Positions 16,216 through 25,782 of a DNA stretch of 64,000 nt are shown piece after piece. Both the position numbers and the translations under genes were made by a program. The stretch spans positions 1,534,362 to 1,598,361 of the forward strand of contig NZ_BROD01000001.1 of the NCBI RefSeq assembly GCF_024345225.1, read 5' to 3'. The notes under the pieces were generated by a model that worked only from the letters and a program-made list of their open reading frames with translations, had not been told where the DNA came from and made no database searches. Position 1 is the stretch's first letter. Every line of letters begins with the position of its first letter. The stretch is from Clostridium sp. TW13 (GTDB taxonomy: Bacteria; Bacillota; Clostridia; Clostridiales; Clostridiaceae).

Positions 16216-17238
16216 GTGTATTTAGATAAAAGTCTTTTAATAAGTGGTGATGCAGGCCATAACTGTTATCCAGATAGTGGAGCAGTAGGAATAAGGGTTG
16301 AAGATACTTGTACAAAGGAAATCTGGTTATCTGTGCAAGCTAAATTAATATCCCTAGGATACAAAGTAAAAGATACCACTCCTTACAATCAAAGATTTAA
16401 TTCAGTAAGTGGAAGTTTAGGATATAGAGTGAACTTGGCAAATGCAAGCGGCTCACAATTTCATCTTTGTGTTCACTTGAATATTGGTGGGGGTAAAGGT
16501 GTTGAAGCATGGATATCAGCTACAGGGGGAAGGGCAGAAGAACTAGCAAATCAGCTATGTAATTCAATTGCTGGCTTAGGCTATACCAATAGAGGTGTAA
16601 AAGTAGGAAATTTATATGTACCAAAGTATACTAATATGCCTTGTGTATTAATTGAAGTCTGCTTTTTAGATAGTCAAGAAGATATGAATAGATATAATGT
16701 AGATAGTATATCTAATGCTATAGTAAAAGCACTTACAAATGAAACTGCAAGTTCTGGTGGAAACAATCAAGGTGGGAATTCCGGCAATACAGTAGATCAG
16801 AAAACTGATAGTAATACAACCATAACTAGCAATGCAGTAATAGTGAATGATTGGTTGTATGTTAGAGATTCCTCAGGTAATATAATTCCAGGCAGGGTAG
16901 ATGTAGGGGATAAAATTCAAGTTAAGGATGTACAGTATGGCAATGGATTAGCTTTGGTAAAGTACCCAGTGCCTTCTGGGACAAGAACTGAATTTGTTAA
17001 GAATGCTACAAATTGTATTTCATACTTCTACCAGAATCAATGGTCAAATGGAAGTACTTCAGAAATTGTTTATGAAGACAGTGCTTGCACAAAGCCTATA
17101 GGAAAGATAAATCCTTATGAAAAGGCCACACCATTGTGCAGGGTAAATGGCGTATTAAAGGTAGTTTACAACACTATTAAAGGAACTAACACAAAGAGTG
17201 GTTTTGTAAGATATAATGGTGGGTTTAATAAGTTTTAA
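16216..17238 (+). CDS. N-acetylmuramoyl-L-alanine amidase (phage endolysin type)
   Basis: A 340-aa zinc amidase of the Amidase_3 family that cleaves the glycan-peptide bond of peptidoglycan. Metal and catalytic residues are visible in GDAGHN (His), VEDTC (Glu), CVHLNI (His) and LIEVCF (catalytic Glu). Residues about 195-340 form an SH3-like wall-binding region after a Gly/Asn-rich linker. No signal peptide is present, as in endolysins that need a holin, and a holin gene follows. GTG at 16216 is favoured because GGAGAG lies 7 bases upstream; an ATG at 16201 overlaps the same region without a site. Confidence 0.85.
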   Translation: MYLDKSLLISGDAGHNCYPDSGAVGIRVEDTCTKEIWLSVQAKLISLGYKVKDTTPYNQRFNSVSGSLGYRVNLANASGSQFHLCVHLNIGGGKGVEAWISATGGRAEELANQLCNSIAGLGYTNRGVKVGNLYVPKYTNMPCVLIEVCFLDSQEDMNRYNVDSISNAIVKALTNETASSGGNNQGGNSGNTVDQKTDSNTTITSNAVIVNDWLYVRDSSGNIIPGRVDVGDKIQVKDVQYGNGLALVKYPVPSGTRTEFVKNATNCISYFYQNQWSNGSTSEIVYEDSACTKPIGKINPYEKATPLCRVNGVLKVVYNTIKGTNTKSGFVRYNGGFNKF

Positions 17239-17360
17239 AAATAGAGAGCATTTTGTTTTTATGTGATTAGAAAGAAATAAATTTTTATCAAAAAAAGATG
17301 AAAAAGTAGGATACTTTTTGTAGCTGGTGAATATATATATTTAAAGAGGAGGTGTTAATG

Positions 17361-17624
17361 ATGGATATTCTAAAATTTGTGCCAGAGCAATTAGCAATTT
17401 TAATAGCTGCACTATATGTTTTGGGTATGTTCCTAAAGAATACTCCTAAAGTTCCTGACTGGACAATTCCTTGGATACTGTTGGTTGTCGGAATTCTTGG
17501 TTCAATAGGTCTAGTTGGTTTTTCACCAACAGCAATAATTCAAGGTATAATCTGTGCAGGAGCTACGGTTTTGACAAACCAGTTGATAAAACAAACTACT
17601 AATGGGATAAACGAAAGTAAGTAA
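17361..17624 (+). CDS. Phage holin family protein
   Basis: An 87-aa protein with three hydrophobic segments: LAILIAALYVLGMFL, WILLVVGILGSIGLVGF and IIQGIICAGATVLTNQLI. The pattern KNTPKVPDWTIPW between the first two resembles the Phage_holin_5_2 type common beside clostridial amidases. AGGAGG (17347-17352) is 8 bases from the ATG at 17361 and 5 from an alternative ATG at 17358. It follows the amidase gene and is closed by a strong terminator, so the two form a lysis-type cassette with no other phage genes nearby. Confidence 0.75.
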   Translation: MDILKFVPEQLAILIAALYVLGMFLKNTPKVPDWTIPWILLVVGILGSIGLVGFSPTAIIQGIICAGATVLTNQLIKQTTNGINESK

Positions 17625-17631
17625 TAAAATT

Positions 17632-17672
17632 GAGGGTACACTTTACCAGATGGTAGAGTGTACCCTCTTGTA
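17632..17672 (+). terminator. Strong terminator after the holin gene
   Basis: GAGGGTACACT (17632-17642) and TACCA (17644-17648) pair with TGGTA (17651-17655) and AGTGTACCCTC (17657-17667), with a 2-base loop. Confidence 0.8.
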
Positions 17673-17836
17673 ATATTAAGAAGTTTGTTAAAGTAAAGTG
17701 CAAATGTGACGTAAAGTAGTTGAAATTAGTAATTTATTTTAGTAGCATTAAATTTACATAAAAATAACTAAGATATAGTATTATTATTAATATTTTGAGG
17801 ATACTATTAAGAAAAAACAGAAGAGGAGGCAAGAAA

Positions 17837-18343
17837 ATGGAAGCTTTTTTAGGTAGATTATTTATTTTAGAAGGAGTAATATTTGCAGTTCTAGGAATTT
17901 TATTTTTTTTCAATCCCTTAGATTCTATTATAACATTATCAAATTTAGTAGCCATATTGCTCATTTTTGTTGGAATTATTTCTACTGTAAAGAAACCAAG
18001 AAAGATTTTTGCCAGTGTAATAGATATAATGTTTGGTTTAACTTTGTTATATATGCAAACTTATAGTTCTAATATACTAATAACCCTTTATGGAGCTTGG
18101 TCACTTATAAGAGGAATTTATTTATTATTTTTGTCCGTAAATACTGTGGGTGAGTTTACAAAATATAATCTTATGTACTCAGCAATAACTATTGCTTTGG
18201 GAGCAATAATATTATCCAATCCAGTTCTCGATTTTCTTTCCATGCCTTATGTAATTGGTGTATATTTTATAGTAACATCTGTATCAGAGTTATATATTGG
18301 GATGAATGTATATGGTAGAATATATCTTGATAAACAAGCATAA
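17837..18343 (+). CDS. DUF308 (HdeD-like) membrane protein
   Basis: A 168-aa protein with six hydrophobic segments arranged as short repeated pairs, ILEGVIFAVLGILFFFNPL being the first; the 'G-i-l-ff-nP' repeats are typical of DUF308/HdeD. HdeD of E. coli is an acid-stress membrane protein, but the role in clostridia is unknown. The start at 17837 is set by AGAGGAGG about 9 bases upstream. It is followed 87 bases later by a thioredoxin-like gene on the same strand. Confidence 0.7.
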   Translation: MEAFLGRLFILEGVIFAVLGILFFFNPLDSIITLSNLVAILLIFVGIISTVKKPRKIFASVIDIMFGLTLLYMQTYSSNILITLYGAWSLIRGIYLLFLSVNTVGEFTKYNLMYSAITIALGAIILSNPVLDFLSMPYVIGVYFIVTSVSELYIGMNVYGRIYLDKQA

Positions 18344-18430
18344 AATCTGAATGGCTAGGCTTTTTAGCTGCGAAATGATTAGCCCAATAAAAGATAAAAT
18401 AGCAGTTGGGAGGAAGAATAAGGAGGATTT

Positions 18431-18760
18431 ATGAGAGTATTAAGGTCTTTGGAAGAAATAAGTGAATTTACGCAGAAAAATAATCTATGTATGTTGTATT
18501 TCTCCAGTGAAAATTGTAGTGCCTGTAAACTTTTAAAAGATAAAGTTGAGAATCTAATTAATGAATATAAAAATATAGCCTTAGTTGAGGTAAAATCAGA
18601 AGAAACCAAAGGTATACAATCTGAGTATGGGATATTTACTGTACCTATAATTTTGTTTTTTGTTGAAGGGAAAGAAGCCTTTAGATCCTCTAAGTATGTA
18701 GGCATAGATGAAATTAGAGAAAAATTAGATAGATACTATGAGCTGTATTATAAAAGTTGA
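18431..18760 (+). CDS. Thioredoxin-family protein
   Basis: A 109-aa thioredoxin fold. The active site is CSAC (residues about 33-36, in SSENCSACK) instead of the canonical CGPC, and the cis-proline loop is seen in GIFTVPIILFF. It should reduce or exchange disulfides in the cytoplasm, or act as a partner for a specific enzyme. AAGGAGG precedes the start. No reductase gene is adjacent. It ends just before a terminator. Confidence 0.8.
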   Translation: MRVLRSLEEISEFTQKNNLCMLYFSSENCSACKLLKDKVENLINEYKNIALVEVKSEETKGIQSEYGIFTVPIILFFVEGKEAFRSSKYVGIDEIREKLDRYYELYYKS

Positions 18761-18775
18761 TAGATAAGAGAAGTT

Positions 18776-18801
18776 GAACACCTAGAGGGTGTTCTTTTTT
18801 T
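18776..18801 (+). terminator. Terminator after the thioredoxin-like gene
   Basis: GAACACC (18776-18782) pairs with GGTGTTC (18788-18794) over a 5-base loop, followed by seven T's. Confidence 0.85.
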
Positions 18802-18962
18802 GTATGAATTAATGGTGTGTAACCTTGATGTAAGATGTTTTTAGCACAAAATTCAGCATTTTAGTTTACACCGAACACAAATTCGAGTAAAATAGATGAG
18901 GATATAATAGCACTAGTACATAGGGCTACCTAATAAATTAATTACGAAGGTGAGCACAGAAG

Positions 18963-19724
18963 ATGAACATTATAGTTGAATTAGTAATTAAGTTTTGGTA
19001 CTTATGGTTTATTTTAATTGTAATATCAGTATTGAAGATTTTTAAGCCTAAGATAAACGGATATCTTGGAGAGAAATCTGTTGCAAGATCATTATCTAAA
19101 TTAAATAAAGAAAGATATAAGGTTATAAATAATTTAATGTTGAGAGTTGGAGACAAGACAACGCAAATAGATCATGTGGTGATATCGAATTATGGAATCT
19201 TTGTCATTGAAACAAAAAATTATAGTGGATGGATTGTAGGAAATGAATTTGATGATTATTGGAATCAGATTATTTTTAAAAGGAAGGAGCGATTATATAG
19301 TCCTATAAAACAGAACTATGGACATATAAAAGCTTTAAAAGAAAACTTGCAAGATTTTTCTAATATTAATTTTATTTCTATAATAGTATTCACAACAAAA
19401 GCAGATCTAAAAGTTAATTCAAAAACAGATGTAGTATATACAACTAAATTGAAGAAGACAATTAAGAAATATAAAAATATAACTTTAAATAATGTAGATA
19501 AAGAAGAAATATATTCACAGTTAGTTTCATTAAACATTAATAATAAAGAAAATAGAAAGGCTCATGTGAAATTAATAAATGAAGAAATAAATCGCAGAAG
19601 TAATGCCTTGGACAAAGATAGATGTCCTAAATGTGGTGGGAAATTGATTTTAAGGAAAGGAAAATATGGAGAATTTAAAGGCTGTAGCAATTTTCCTAAA
19701 TGTAGATTTACGTTAAAACTATAG
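18963..19724 (+). CDS. NERD-domain protein with topoisomerase-type zinc finger
   Basis: A 253-aa protein: one N-terminal membrane segment (residues about 5-24), a NERD nuclease-related domain (about 30-150; [18 protein letters not shown] and [12 protein letters not shown] carry the PD-(D/E)xK-like D and ExK residues), and a C-terminal zf-C4_Topoisom finger ([20 protein letters not shown], then CSNFPKC). The DNA-related fold suggests nucleic-acid processing at the membrane, but no member has a settled function. The start uses GAAGGTGAG upstream. It is monocistronic. Confidence 0.85.
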   Translation: MNIIVELVIKFWYLWFILIVISVLKIFKPKINGYLGEKSVARSLSKLNKERYKVINNLMLRVGDKTTQIDHVVISNYGIFVIETKNYSGWIVGNEFDDYWNQIIFKRKERLYSPIKQNYGHIKALKENLQDFSNINFISIIVFTTKADLKVNSKTDVVYTTKLKKTIKKYKNITLNNVDKEEIYSQLVSLNINNKENRKAHVKLINEEINRRSNALDKDRCPKCGGKLILRKGKYGEFKGCSNFPKCRFTLKL

Positions 19725-19967
19725 ATATTATTATCATTGAAATGAGTATTAGAACATTATATAAATGTGTTTTGTGATTTTTACAAGAATTTAAGGCTTT
19801 CAACACAACAATATGTTAGTTTTTGTAGTTGCATATTGATAGATAAATATAATTGTAAATATAAATAGATAAAAAATAATTTACAATATATGTAAATTAT
19901 ATTAAAATCTAATTGAGGTAAGATATTGATTGTGATGTTGGTAAATAAATTCTAAGGGGGAGTTAGA

Positions 19968-20633
19968 ATGAAATTGACTCATCACAAAAAGCTATTAATA
20001 ATGATTTTAGTTGTTTTTTCATTATTAATGGCACCAATGAATGTTGCTAAGGCAGCTACTGTTATCAAATATGGAGACAGCGGATCTGAGGTAAGAGTCT
20101 TACAACAAAATCTATCTAAATTAGGATTCTATTTGGGACCATCAGGTGCAGATGGAAGCTTTGGTCAGTATACTTTGGATGCTGTAAAAGGAATTCAATC
20201 TGCAAGCGGTATTACTACAGATGGTATTGTTGGGGCAGCAACCAACAGTAAGATTTCAGAATGGTTATCTAAATCTAGTGTTGGAGTAAGTACAGCTCAT
20301 TTTTCTCAATCAGAGTTTAGATGTCCATGCTGTGGTTCATTAGGTGGAGGCATGAAAACTGCATTATTACTTAGATTGGAAGCTTTAAGAGCAAAACTTG
20401 GAGGAAAGGCAGTTACAGTAAATTCTGGATACAGATGTGCAAAGCATAATGCAGAAGTTGGTGGAGAACCAGGTTCTTATCATATGCAAAGTGTTGCAGC
20501 TGATATTCAAGTTTCAGGAGTAGCTCCATCTACAGTAGCTAGTAATGCTGAATCAATTTTTGGCAATGGTGGCTTAGGAAGATATTCTACATTTACTCAT
20601 GTAGATGTAAGAGGGTACTATTCCCGCTGGTAG
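19968..20633 (+). CDS. Secreted peptidoglycan-binding, M15-family peptidase
   Basis: A 221-aa exported wall hydrolase: signal peptide (residues 1 to about 30, ending AKA), a PG_binding_1 repeat (about 34-95, YGDSGSEVRVLQQNLSKLGF), and a Peptidase_M15_3 domain (about 108-221). Zinc residues are His and Asp in SYHMQSVAADI and His in FTHVDVR; SGYRCAKHN is also typical. It probably cleaves D,D- or L,D-peptide bonds. Ribosome site AAGGGGG. It may complement the amidase upstream, although it has its own promoter region. Confidence 0.85.
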   Translation: MKLTHHKKLLIMILVVFSLLMAPMNVAKAATVIKYGDSGSEVRVLQQNLSKLGFYLGPSGADGSFGQYTLDAVKGIQSASGITTDGIVGAATNSKISEWLSKSSVGVSTAHFSQSEFRCPCCGSLGGGMKTALLLRLEALRAKLGGKAVTVNSGYRCAKHNAEVGGEPGSYHMQSVAADIQVSGVAPSTVASNAESIFGNGGLGRYSTFTHVDVRGYYSRW

Positions 20634-20730
20634 TAAAACAATAAAAACAATATTTCAATGACAGAAACTAACCCTTATCTTAGTTATATAAAAAAACATA
20701 GAGATGAATATAATTAAATTTTATAAACCG

Positions 20731-20826
20731 TAGGGTTTTGAGTTAAAATAGTAGGTTTAAGAATCTATTGGCTAGTGTTCAATTGATGGAAGATAAACTT
20801 ATGAAAGAACTTAAAACCCTATTTTT
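20731..20826 (+). ncRNA. Candidate structured RNA or large-loop terminator
   Basis: Within the 342-base gap 20634-20975, TAGGGTTTTGAGTT (20731-20744) pairs with AACTTAAAACCCTA (20808-20821) through one G-U pair, and TTTTT follows (20822-20826). The 63-base loop is far larger than in a simple terminator and holds a smaller possible hairpin (AATAG...CTATT). It may be a small RNA with its own terminator or an attenuator ahead of the XRE gene. I match it to no known class. The rest of the gap is AT-rich with no ORF. Confidence 0.35.
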
Positions 20827-20975
20827 GCGAGTTAAAAATTAGAAATAGATAACAATTTAATAAAAAAGAAGCTTTTTAGCTATTTTTTATTGATTATTAT
20901 TAGTGCCCATAATATAATTAATTTATATAAAAAGGAAAGTTCCCACAATAAAATTAAGAAATAAGGAGGAGAAAA

Positions 20976-21347
20976 ATGAAGTATTCAAATTTTGGTGAAT
21001 TTATCAGTGCAAAAAGACATTCATTAAATCATAAGAGAATTTACATAGCAAATAAATTAGAACTTTCAGCAACCTATGTGCGAGATATGGAAATGGGAAA
21101 TAGGCCTGCTCCAAATTCAGAATTGTTATTAAGACTTTTAGCGAATTTAAATATAGACAAAGATACTGATGAATATTTTGAAGCACTTGATTTTGCAGCA
21201 GAAACAAGAGAAGATATACCTTTAGACATTAAAGATTTTATAAGAGCAAATTCAGAAACCTTCTATCCTTTGTTTAGAAAGATGGCAGCTGGTGAAAATT
21301 GCAGTAAAGAAATAAGTGAATTAATGAATTTAAATCAAGAATTATAA
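20976..21347 (+). CDS. XRE-family helix-turn-helix regulator
   Basis: A 123-aa DNA-binding protein. Residues about 9-62 form a Cro/C1-type HTH (RIYIANKLELSATYVRDMEMG; the second part is the recognition helix). The C-terminal part is helical and acidic, with a single Cys in GENCSKE. Such short XRE proteins often control nearby stress or phage genes; its target is not evident. The start follows AAGGAGG. A strong terminator ends the gene. Confidence 0.8.
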   Translation: MKYSNFGEFISAKRHSLNHKRIYIANKLELSATYVRDMEMGNRPAPNSELLLRLLANLNIDKDTDEYFEALDFAAETREDIPLDIKDFIRANSETFYPLFRKMAAGENCSKEISELMNLNQEL

Positions 21348-21363
21348 TACTAATAACATATAA

Positions 21364-21418
21364 GTTGGCAATGTAAATTTTGAGTTGCGTCATAAATTAT
21401 ACATTGCCAACTGTTTTT
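21364..21418 (+). terminator. Terminator after the XRE gene
   Basis: GTTGGCAATGTA (21364-21375) pairs perfectly with TACATTGCCAAC (21400-21411), followed by TGTTTTT. Confidence 0.85.
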
Positions 21419-21505
21419 AAGGGATAACTTCAGTCCCTATTATCTGAAGTTTATGTTTTTCTAAAATAAAATGTATATTTCTAATATTCCTAAGATGGGA
21501 ATTTA

Positions 21506-21643
21506 CTATTCGATTTCGCATTCATCGTCTTTAACACGAATTTGTATTTTGATACAATCATTTTCAATTTTTATTCTCTTTTTAGTATGATCTTTTGAAT
21601 CACGTACTTTAACCCTCATTTTCTTTTTGTTATGATGAGACAT
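21506..21643 (-). CDS. Small charged protein (45 aa)
   Basis: On the minus strand an ATG at 21643, preceded by AGGTGGTG about 6 bases away, opens a frame of 45 codons beginning MSHHNKKKMRVKVRDSK. The product alternates basic and hydrophobic residues (KRIKIENDCIKIQIRVK) and then turns acidic (DDECEIE), as expected of a small beta-hairpin protein. No family is recognised. It is the only coding candidate in the 448-base gap before the MATE gene. Confidence 0.5.
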   Translation of the reverse strand: MSHHNKKKMRVKVRDSKDHTKKRIKIENDCIKIQIRVKDDECEIE

Positions 21644-21795
21644 TGAATTCACCACCTACAAAGACTATTCCATAAATTATATGAATCATATGATAGCTTT
21701 GCTATATATATTTCAATTAATTTTTATTTAAGCACGATATGAATATTTATGGTACAATACTATTTATGACATAATACCTAGGGGGGGAATAACGT

Positions 21796-23163
21796 ATGAA
21801 AAAGCAATCAAAAAGTGAACTTATATTGAATGGAAGTATGTATAAGGTTTTAATTACATTATCTGTGCCAATAATGATAAATAATCTTATCCAAACTTTA
21901 TATAATCTTATTGATGGAATTTGGGTAAGTAAGCTAGGGTCAGTACAGTTTGCAGCAACTTCCTTTGTTTGGCCGGTTACATTTTTGTTTATATCTTTAG
22001 GAATGGGAATATCCATAGCTAACACAGCATTATTATCACAATTATTAGGAGCGAAGAAATATAAAGAAGCAAATAAATATGCAGCTCAAACTTTGGTGAT
22101 ATCAGTAATTATAGCTTTGATCTTTACTATAATTGGGTTTATAACAACTCCGTACATAATTAGATTCATGGGAGCAACAGGAGATTTATATAAATATAGC
22201 GTTACTTTTTTAAGGTTGAGTTTTTTAGATACAGTGGTAACTTTTATTTATTTTAATTTTAACTCTGTAATGAATGCTCAAGGTAATACAGTAACTCCAA
22301 CTATTTTAAGTGGAGCTAGTGCAATACTTAACGCTGCTTTAGATCCTCTTTATATTTTTACATTTCATATGGGAATTGGCGGAGCTGCAATAGCCACATT
22401 AACATCTAAGATTGTCCTTGCAGCTGTGGCTATGTATATTATGTTCAAAAAGTCATCAGTAATAAAACCAAGATTAAGAGGTTTTAAATTTGACAAGGGA
22501 ATTATAAAAAAAGTACTACAAGTAGCAATCCCATCTTCAGTTGGACAGTCTGGTTCAGCACTAGGGTTTATGGTACTTAATATATTTATTGCATCCTTTG
22601 GTACTTCAACTTTAGGAGCTTTTGGTATGGTTAATAGAATAAGCTCTTTATTAATGCAACCTCCAATGGGGATTGGAACAGCATTAACTTCAATTATTGG
22701 ACAAAATTTAGGTAATAATAATGTAGTAAGAGCAAAAGAAGGATTTAAGAAAGCAGTTGTATTAACTCTTGTATTATCTATAGTTGGGGCCATATTTTTA
22801 ATATGGAAGGATACAGCAGTTATCAGTTTCTTTATGCAATCTAGTGATGATCAAAATATGATAGCTCAAAGCTTAAGTTATCTATTCTTTACATCTTTAA
22901 TGATGCCATTAATGGGATTGTTCAGCATATTCCAAGGAGTATTCCAGGGGTCTGGTCATACGAAATACTCAATGTTTATGGAAGTTGGAAGGTTATGGGC
23001 AGTAAGATTACCATTAATATTAATACTTAAGAACTTTACAAGTTTAGGACCTACAGGAATATGGTTTTCTATGAGTTTTAGTAATCTGATAATCTGTTTT
23101 TATGGTTTTGCAGTATATAAAAGAGGGAAGTGGCAGCATAAACTTATAAAAACTTCTGAATAA
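21796..23163 (+). CDS. MATE-family multidrug exporter
   Basis: A 455-aa protein with twelve hydrophobic segments. Typical MATE features are LIQTLYNLIDGIWVSKLGS in helix 1 to 2, NAQGNTVTPT in the first half and FQGVFQGSGHTKYSM in the second half. It should export cationic drugs or metabolites in exchange for Na+ or H+. Ribosome site GGGGGG, 9 bases upstream. Monocistronic as far as can be seen. Confidence 0.88.
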   Translation: MKKQSKSELILNGSMYKVLITLSVPIMINNLIQTLYNLIDGIWVSKLGSVQFAATSFVWPVTFLFISLGMGISIANTALLSQLLGAKKYKEANKYAAQTLVISVIIALIFTIIGFITTPYIIRFMGATGDLYKYSVTFLRLSFLDTVVTFIYFNFNSVMNAQGNTVTPTILSGASAILNAALDPLYIFTFHMGIGGAAIATLTSKIVLAAVAMYIMFKKSSVIKPRLRGFKFDKGIIKKVLQVAIPSSVGQSGSALGFMVLNIFIASFGTSTLGAFGMVNRISSLLMQPPMGIGTALTSIIGQNLGNNNVVRAKEGFKKAVVLTLVLSIVGAIFLIWKDTAVISFFMQSSDDQNMIAQSLSYLFFTSLMMPLMGLFSIFQGVFQGSGHTKYSMFMEVGRLWAVRLPLILILKNFTSLGPTGIWFSMSFSNLIICFYGFAVYKRGKWQHKLIKTSE

Positions 23164-23280
23164 AATACTTTACTATTTGGTAATAGTTCTATACAATTTT
23201 ATAGAAAGAAGTTTACACATGAATTCCCACAGGTATTTATAAGCGGGAAAAACAAATCATCGTTGAAAGGACGTGACTTA

Positions 23281-25482
23281 ATGGGTCGTTCATTAGTTAT
23301 AGCAGAAAAACCTAGTGTTGGAAGAGATTTAGCTAAGGTTTTGAAATGCAATGTAAATAAAAATAGTTATATAGAAGGAAATAAATATATTGTTACTTGG
23401 GCTTTAGGACATTTAGTTGGATTAGCAGATCCAGAAGTTTATAGTGATAAATATAAGAATTGGAGTCTGGAAACTTTACCTATGCTTCCAGGCAATATGA
23501 AGCTTATGGTGCTTCCAAAGACTTCAAAGCAATTTTATGAAATTAAGAAATTGCTTAATAGAGAAGATGTTACAGACATTATTATAGCTACAGATGCTGG
23601 ACGTGAGGGAGAGCTTGTAGCAAGATGGATAATAGAAAAAGTAGGCTCAAAAAAACCAATAAGACGTTTGTGGATTTCTTCTCAAACTGACAAGGCTATT
23701 AATGATGGATTTAAAAATCTTAAGCCAGGAAAAGCCTATGAAAATTTATATAAGGCAGCAGTATGCAGAGCAGAGGCAGATTGGATAGTTGGTCTTAATG
23801 TTACTAGAGCCTTAACTTGTAAATACAATGCTCAATTATCAGCAGGAAGAGTTCAGTCTCCAACCCTAGCTATGATTGTGCAAAGAGAAGAAGATATTAA
23901 GAACTTTAAACCAAAGGATTATTATACTATAACAGCAAAAACTAAGGGGTTCTCACTTCAATGGATGAACAAAGATAATAATCATAGTACCTTTGATGAA
24001 AAGCTTGCTAATAGCATAGTTGAAAAGGTTAAGGGAAGAGAAGGGGAGATTGTCAGTGTAACTGAAAGCAACAAAAAGAAATACTCTCCAGCACTTTATG
24101 ATTTAACTGAACTTCAAAGGGATGCTAATAGAATCTTTGGATATTCTGCAAAACAAACTTTGTCTATAATGCAAAGACTTTATGAAAATCATAAGATATT
24201 AACTTATCCAAGAACTGACTCAAGATATATTTCTCAAGATATAGTTGCAACTATTCCTGAAAGACTTAATGCTATAGCTACAGGAGTTTATAGAAGTGCA
24301 GCCAGTGAAATATTAAAGGGTAAGATTATTGCAAACAAGAGTTTTGTTGATGATAGTAAGGTAAGTGACCACCACGCTATTATTCCTACAGAGCAAAGAC
24401 CGAATATATTAAATCTAAGCCAAGAGGAAAAGCATATTTATGATTTAGTAGTTAAGAGATTCCTAAGCATATTGCTTCCTCCATTTGAGTATATACAAAC
24501 AAACATTGTGGCTAATATAAATGGAGAAACTTTTGTGGCTAAAGGAAAGGTTACAAAGTCAAAGGGTTGGAAGAAGGTATATGACAAGGATGTAGAGGAA
24601 GATGCAGCAAGTGAAGATGGTCTTCGTGATCAAGAACTACCGGCTTTAAATAAAGGTGATAAAATAAGCGTTACTTCTGTTCAGTTAAATAAATTGCAGA
24701 CAAAGGCACCTGCAAGATTTAATGAAGGAACTCTTTTATCTGCAATGGAAAATCCTCAAAAGTATGTGAAGGTTGACAAGGATGCAGCTAAAACCTTAGG
24801 TGAGACAGGTGGACTTGGAACTGTTGCTACAAGAGCAGATATAATTGAGAAGTTATTTAATTCTTTTGTTATTGAGAAGAGTGGTAAGGATATTGTGCCA
24901 ACTTCAAAGGGAAAACAACTTATAGAACTTGTACCAAATGAATTAAAATCACCTCTTTTAACAGCTAAGTGGGAAAGCGCCTTAGAGGATATCAGTAAAG
25001 GAAAACAAGATGCTCATAATTTTGTAAGAGATATGAGAAATTATGCTACAGCCTTAGTTGCAGCTGTTAAAATGAGTAACGATAAATTTAGACATGATAA
25101 CATGACTGGAAAGAAGTGCCCAGTTTGCGGTAAATATATGCTTGAAGTTAAGGGCAAGAATGGTATCATGAATGTATGTCAAGATAGAGCTTGTGGACAT
25201 AGAGAAAGCGTAAGTAGAAATACTAATGCTAGATGTCCTGAGTGCCATAAAAAGCTTGAGCTAAGAGGACAGGGAGAAGGACAAATTTACGTTTGTCCAA
25301 ATGTAAACTGTAGTTTCAAGGAAAAAGCTTCATCTTTCAACAAGAGGTTTAAGAACAATGATTCTAAAAATACCAAGAGAGATGTACAAAATTATATGAA
25401 GAAGATGAAAAAAGAAGCAGAAGAAATGAATGATAATCCATTTGCAGAATTGCTTAGTGGACTTAAGTTTGATGATAAATAA
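23281..25482 (+). CDS. topB: DNA topoisomerase III
   Basis: A 733-aa type IA topoisomerase that relaxes and decatenates DNA through a 5'-phosphotyrosine. The Toprim domain opens with AEKPSVGRDLAKVL and carries DAGREGEL. The catalytic Tyr lies in TYPRTDSRYI (about residue 312), and LSAGRVQSPTL marks the gate region. Two C-terminal zinc ribbons follow (CPVC...C and CPEC...C, residues about 610-685), not present in the shortest homologues. ATG 23281 follows GAAAGGACG; a TTG at 23263 is an alternative with no ribosome site. It ends before a strong terminator. Confidence 0.93.
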   Translation: MGRSLVIAEKPSVGRDLAKVLKCNVNKNSYIEGNKYIVTWALGHLVGLADPEVYSDKYKNWSLETLPMLPGNMKLMVLPKTSKQFYEIKKLLNREDVTDIIIATDAGREGELVARWIIEKVGSKKPIRRLWISSQTDKAINDGFKNLKPGKAYENLYKAAVCRAEADWIVGLNVTRALTCKYNAQLSAGRVQSPTLAMIVQREEDIKNFKPKDYYTITAKTKGFSLQWMNKDNNHSTFDEKLANSIVEKVKGREGEIVSVTESNKKKYSPALYDLTELQRDANRIFGYSAKQTLSIMQRLYENHKILTYPRTDSRYISQDIVATIPERLNAIATGVYRSAASEILKGKIIANKSFVDDSKVSDHHAIIPTEQRPNILNLSQEEKHIYDLVVKRFLSILLPPFEYIQTNIVANINGETFVAKGKVTKSKGWKKVYDKDVEEDAASEDGLRDQELPALNKGDKISVTSVQLNKLQTKAPARFNEGTLLSAMENPQKYVKVDKDAAKTLGETGGLGTVATRADIIEKLFNSFVIEKSGKDIVPTSKGKQLIELVPNELKSPLLTAKWESALEDISKGKQDAHNFVRDMRNYATALVAAVKMSNDKFRHDNMTGKKCPVCGKYMLEVKGKNGIMNVCQDRACGHRESVSRNTNARCPECHKKLELRGQGEGQIYVCPNVNCSFKEKASSFNKRFKNNDSKNTKRDVQNYMKKMKKEAEEMNDNPFAELLSGLKFDDK

Positions 25483-25492
25483 TTAAGAATTA

Positions 25493-25541
25493 GAGAATCT
25501 ATTAATAACTGTAGCAGTTATAATAGGTTCTCTTTTTTTTA
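25493..25541 (+). terminator. Terminator after topB
   Basis: GAGAATCTATTA (25493-25504) pairs with TAATAGGTTCTC (25521-25532) with one G-U pair, followed by eight T's. Confidence 0.88.
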
Positions 25542-25718
25542 TAGAAATTATAGTTTATTTCTGTTTTAGTTCTTATAGTATAGAGCAAAAATAATGTATA
25601 GTTATTTAAAGAAATTCATAATACTACTTTGTAGCAATAAGAATACTATTGTATAGAATAAGTATATAGATTGTTATATATTTATATTGGATAAAAATCG
25701 TAATATAAGTATATATGC

Positions 25719-25770
25719 TTGACACTACATAGACAATGTTCTATATTATATATAGATAACCATCTATATA
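25719..25770 (+). promoter_or_regulatory. ars promoter and ArsR operator
   Basis: TTGACA (25719-25724) and TATATT (25742-25747) are 17 bases apart. Immediately downstream a perfect 9-bp inverted repeat, TATATAGAT-AACC-ATCTATATA (25749-25770), covers the transcription start and abuts the ribosome site. Its position fits repression by the ArsR encoded next. The rest of the 300-base gap 25483-25782 holds the topB terminator and plain AT-rich DNA. Confidence 0.8.
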
Positions 25771-25782
25771 GGAGGCGGTTTT

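Noticed and set aside
23164..23280. Possible T-box or riboswitch leader of topB
   Set aside because: The 117 bases contain no specifier hairpin, T-box sequence or terminator.
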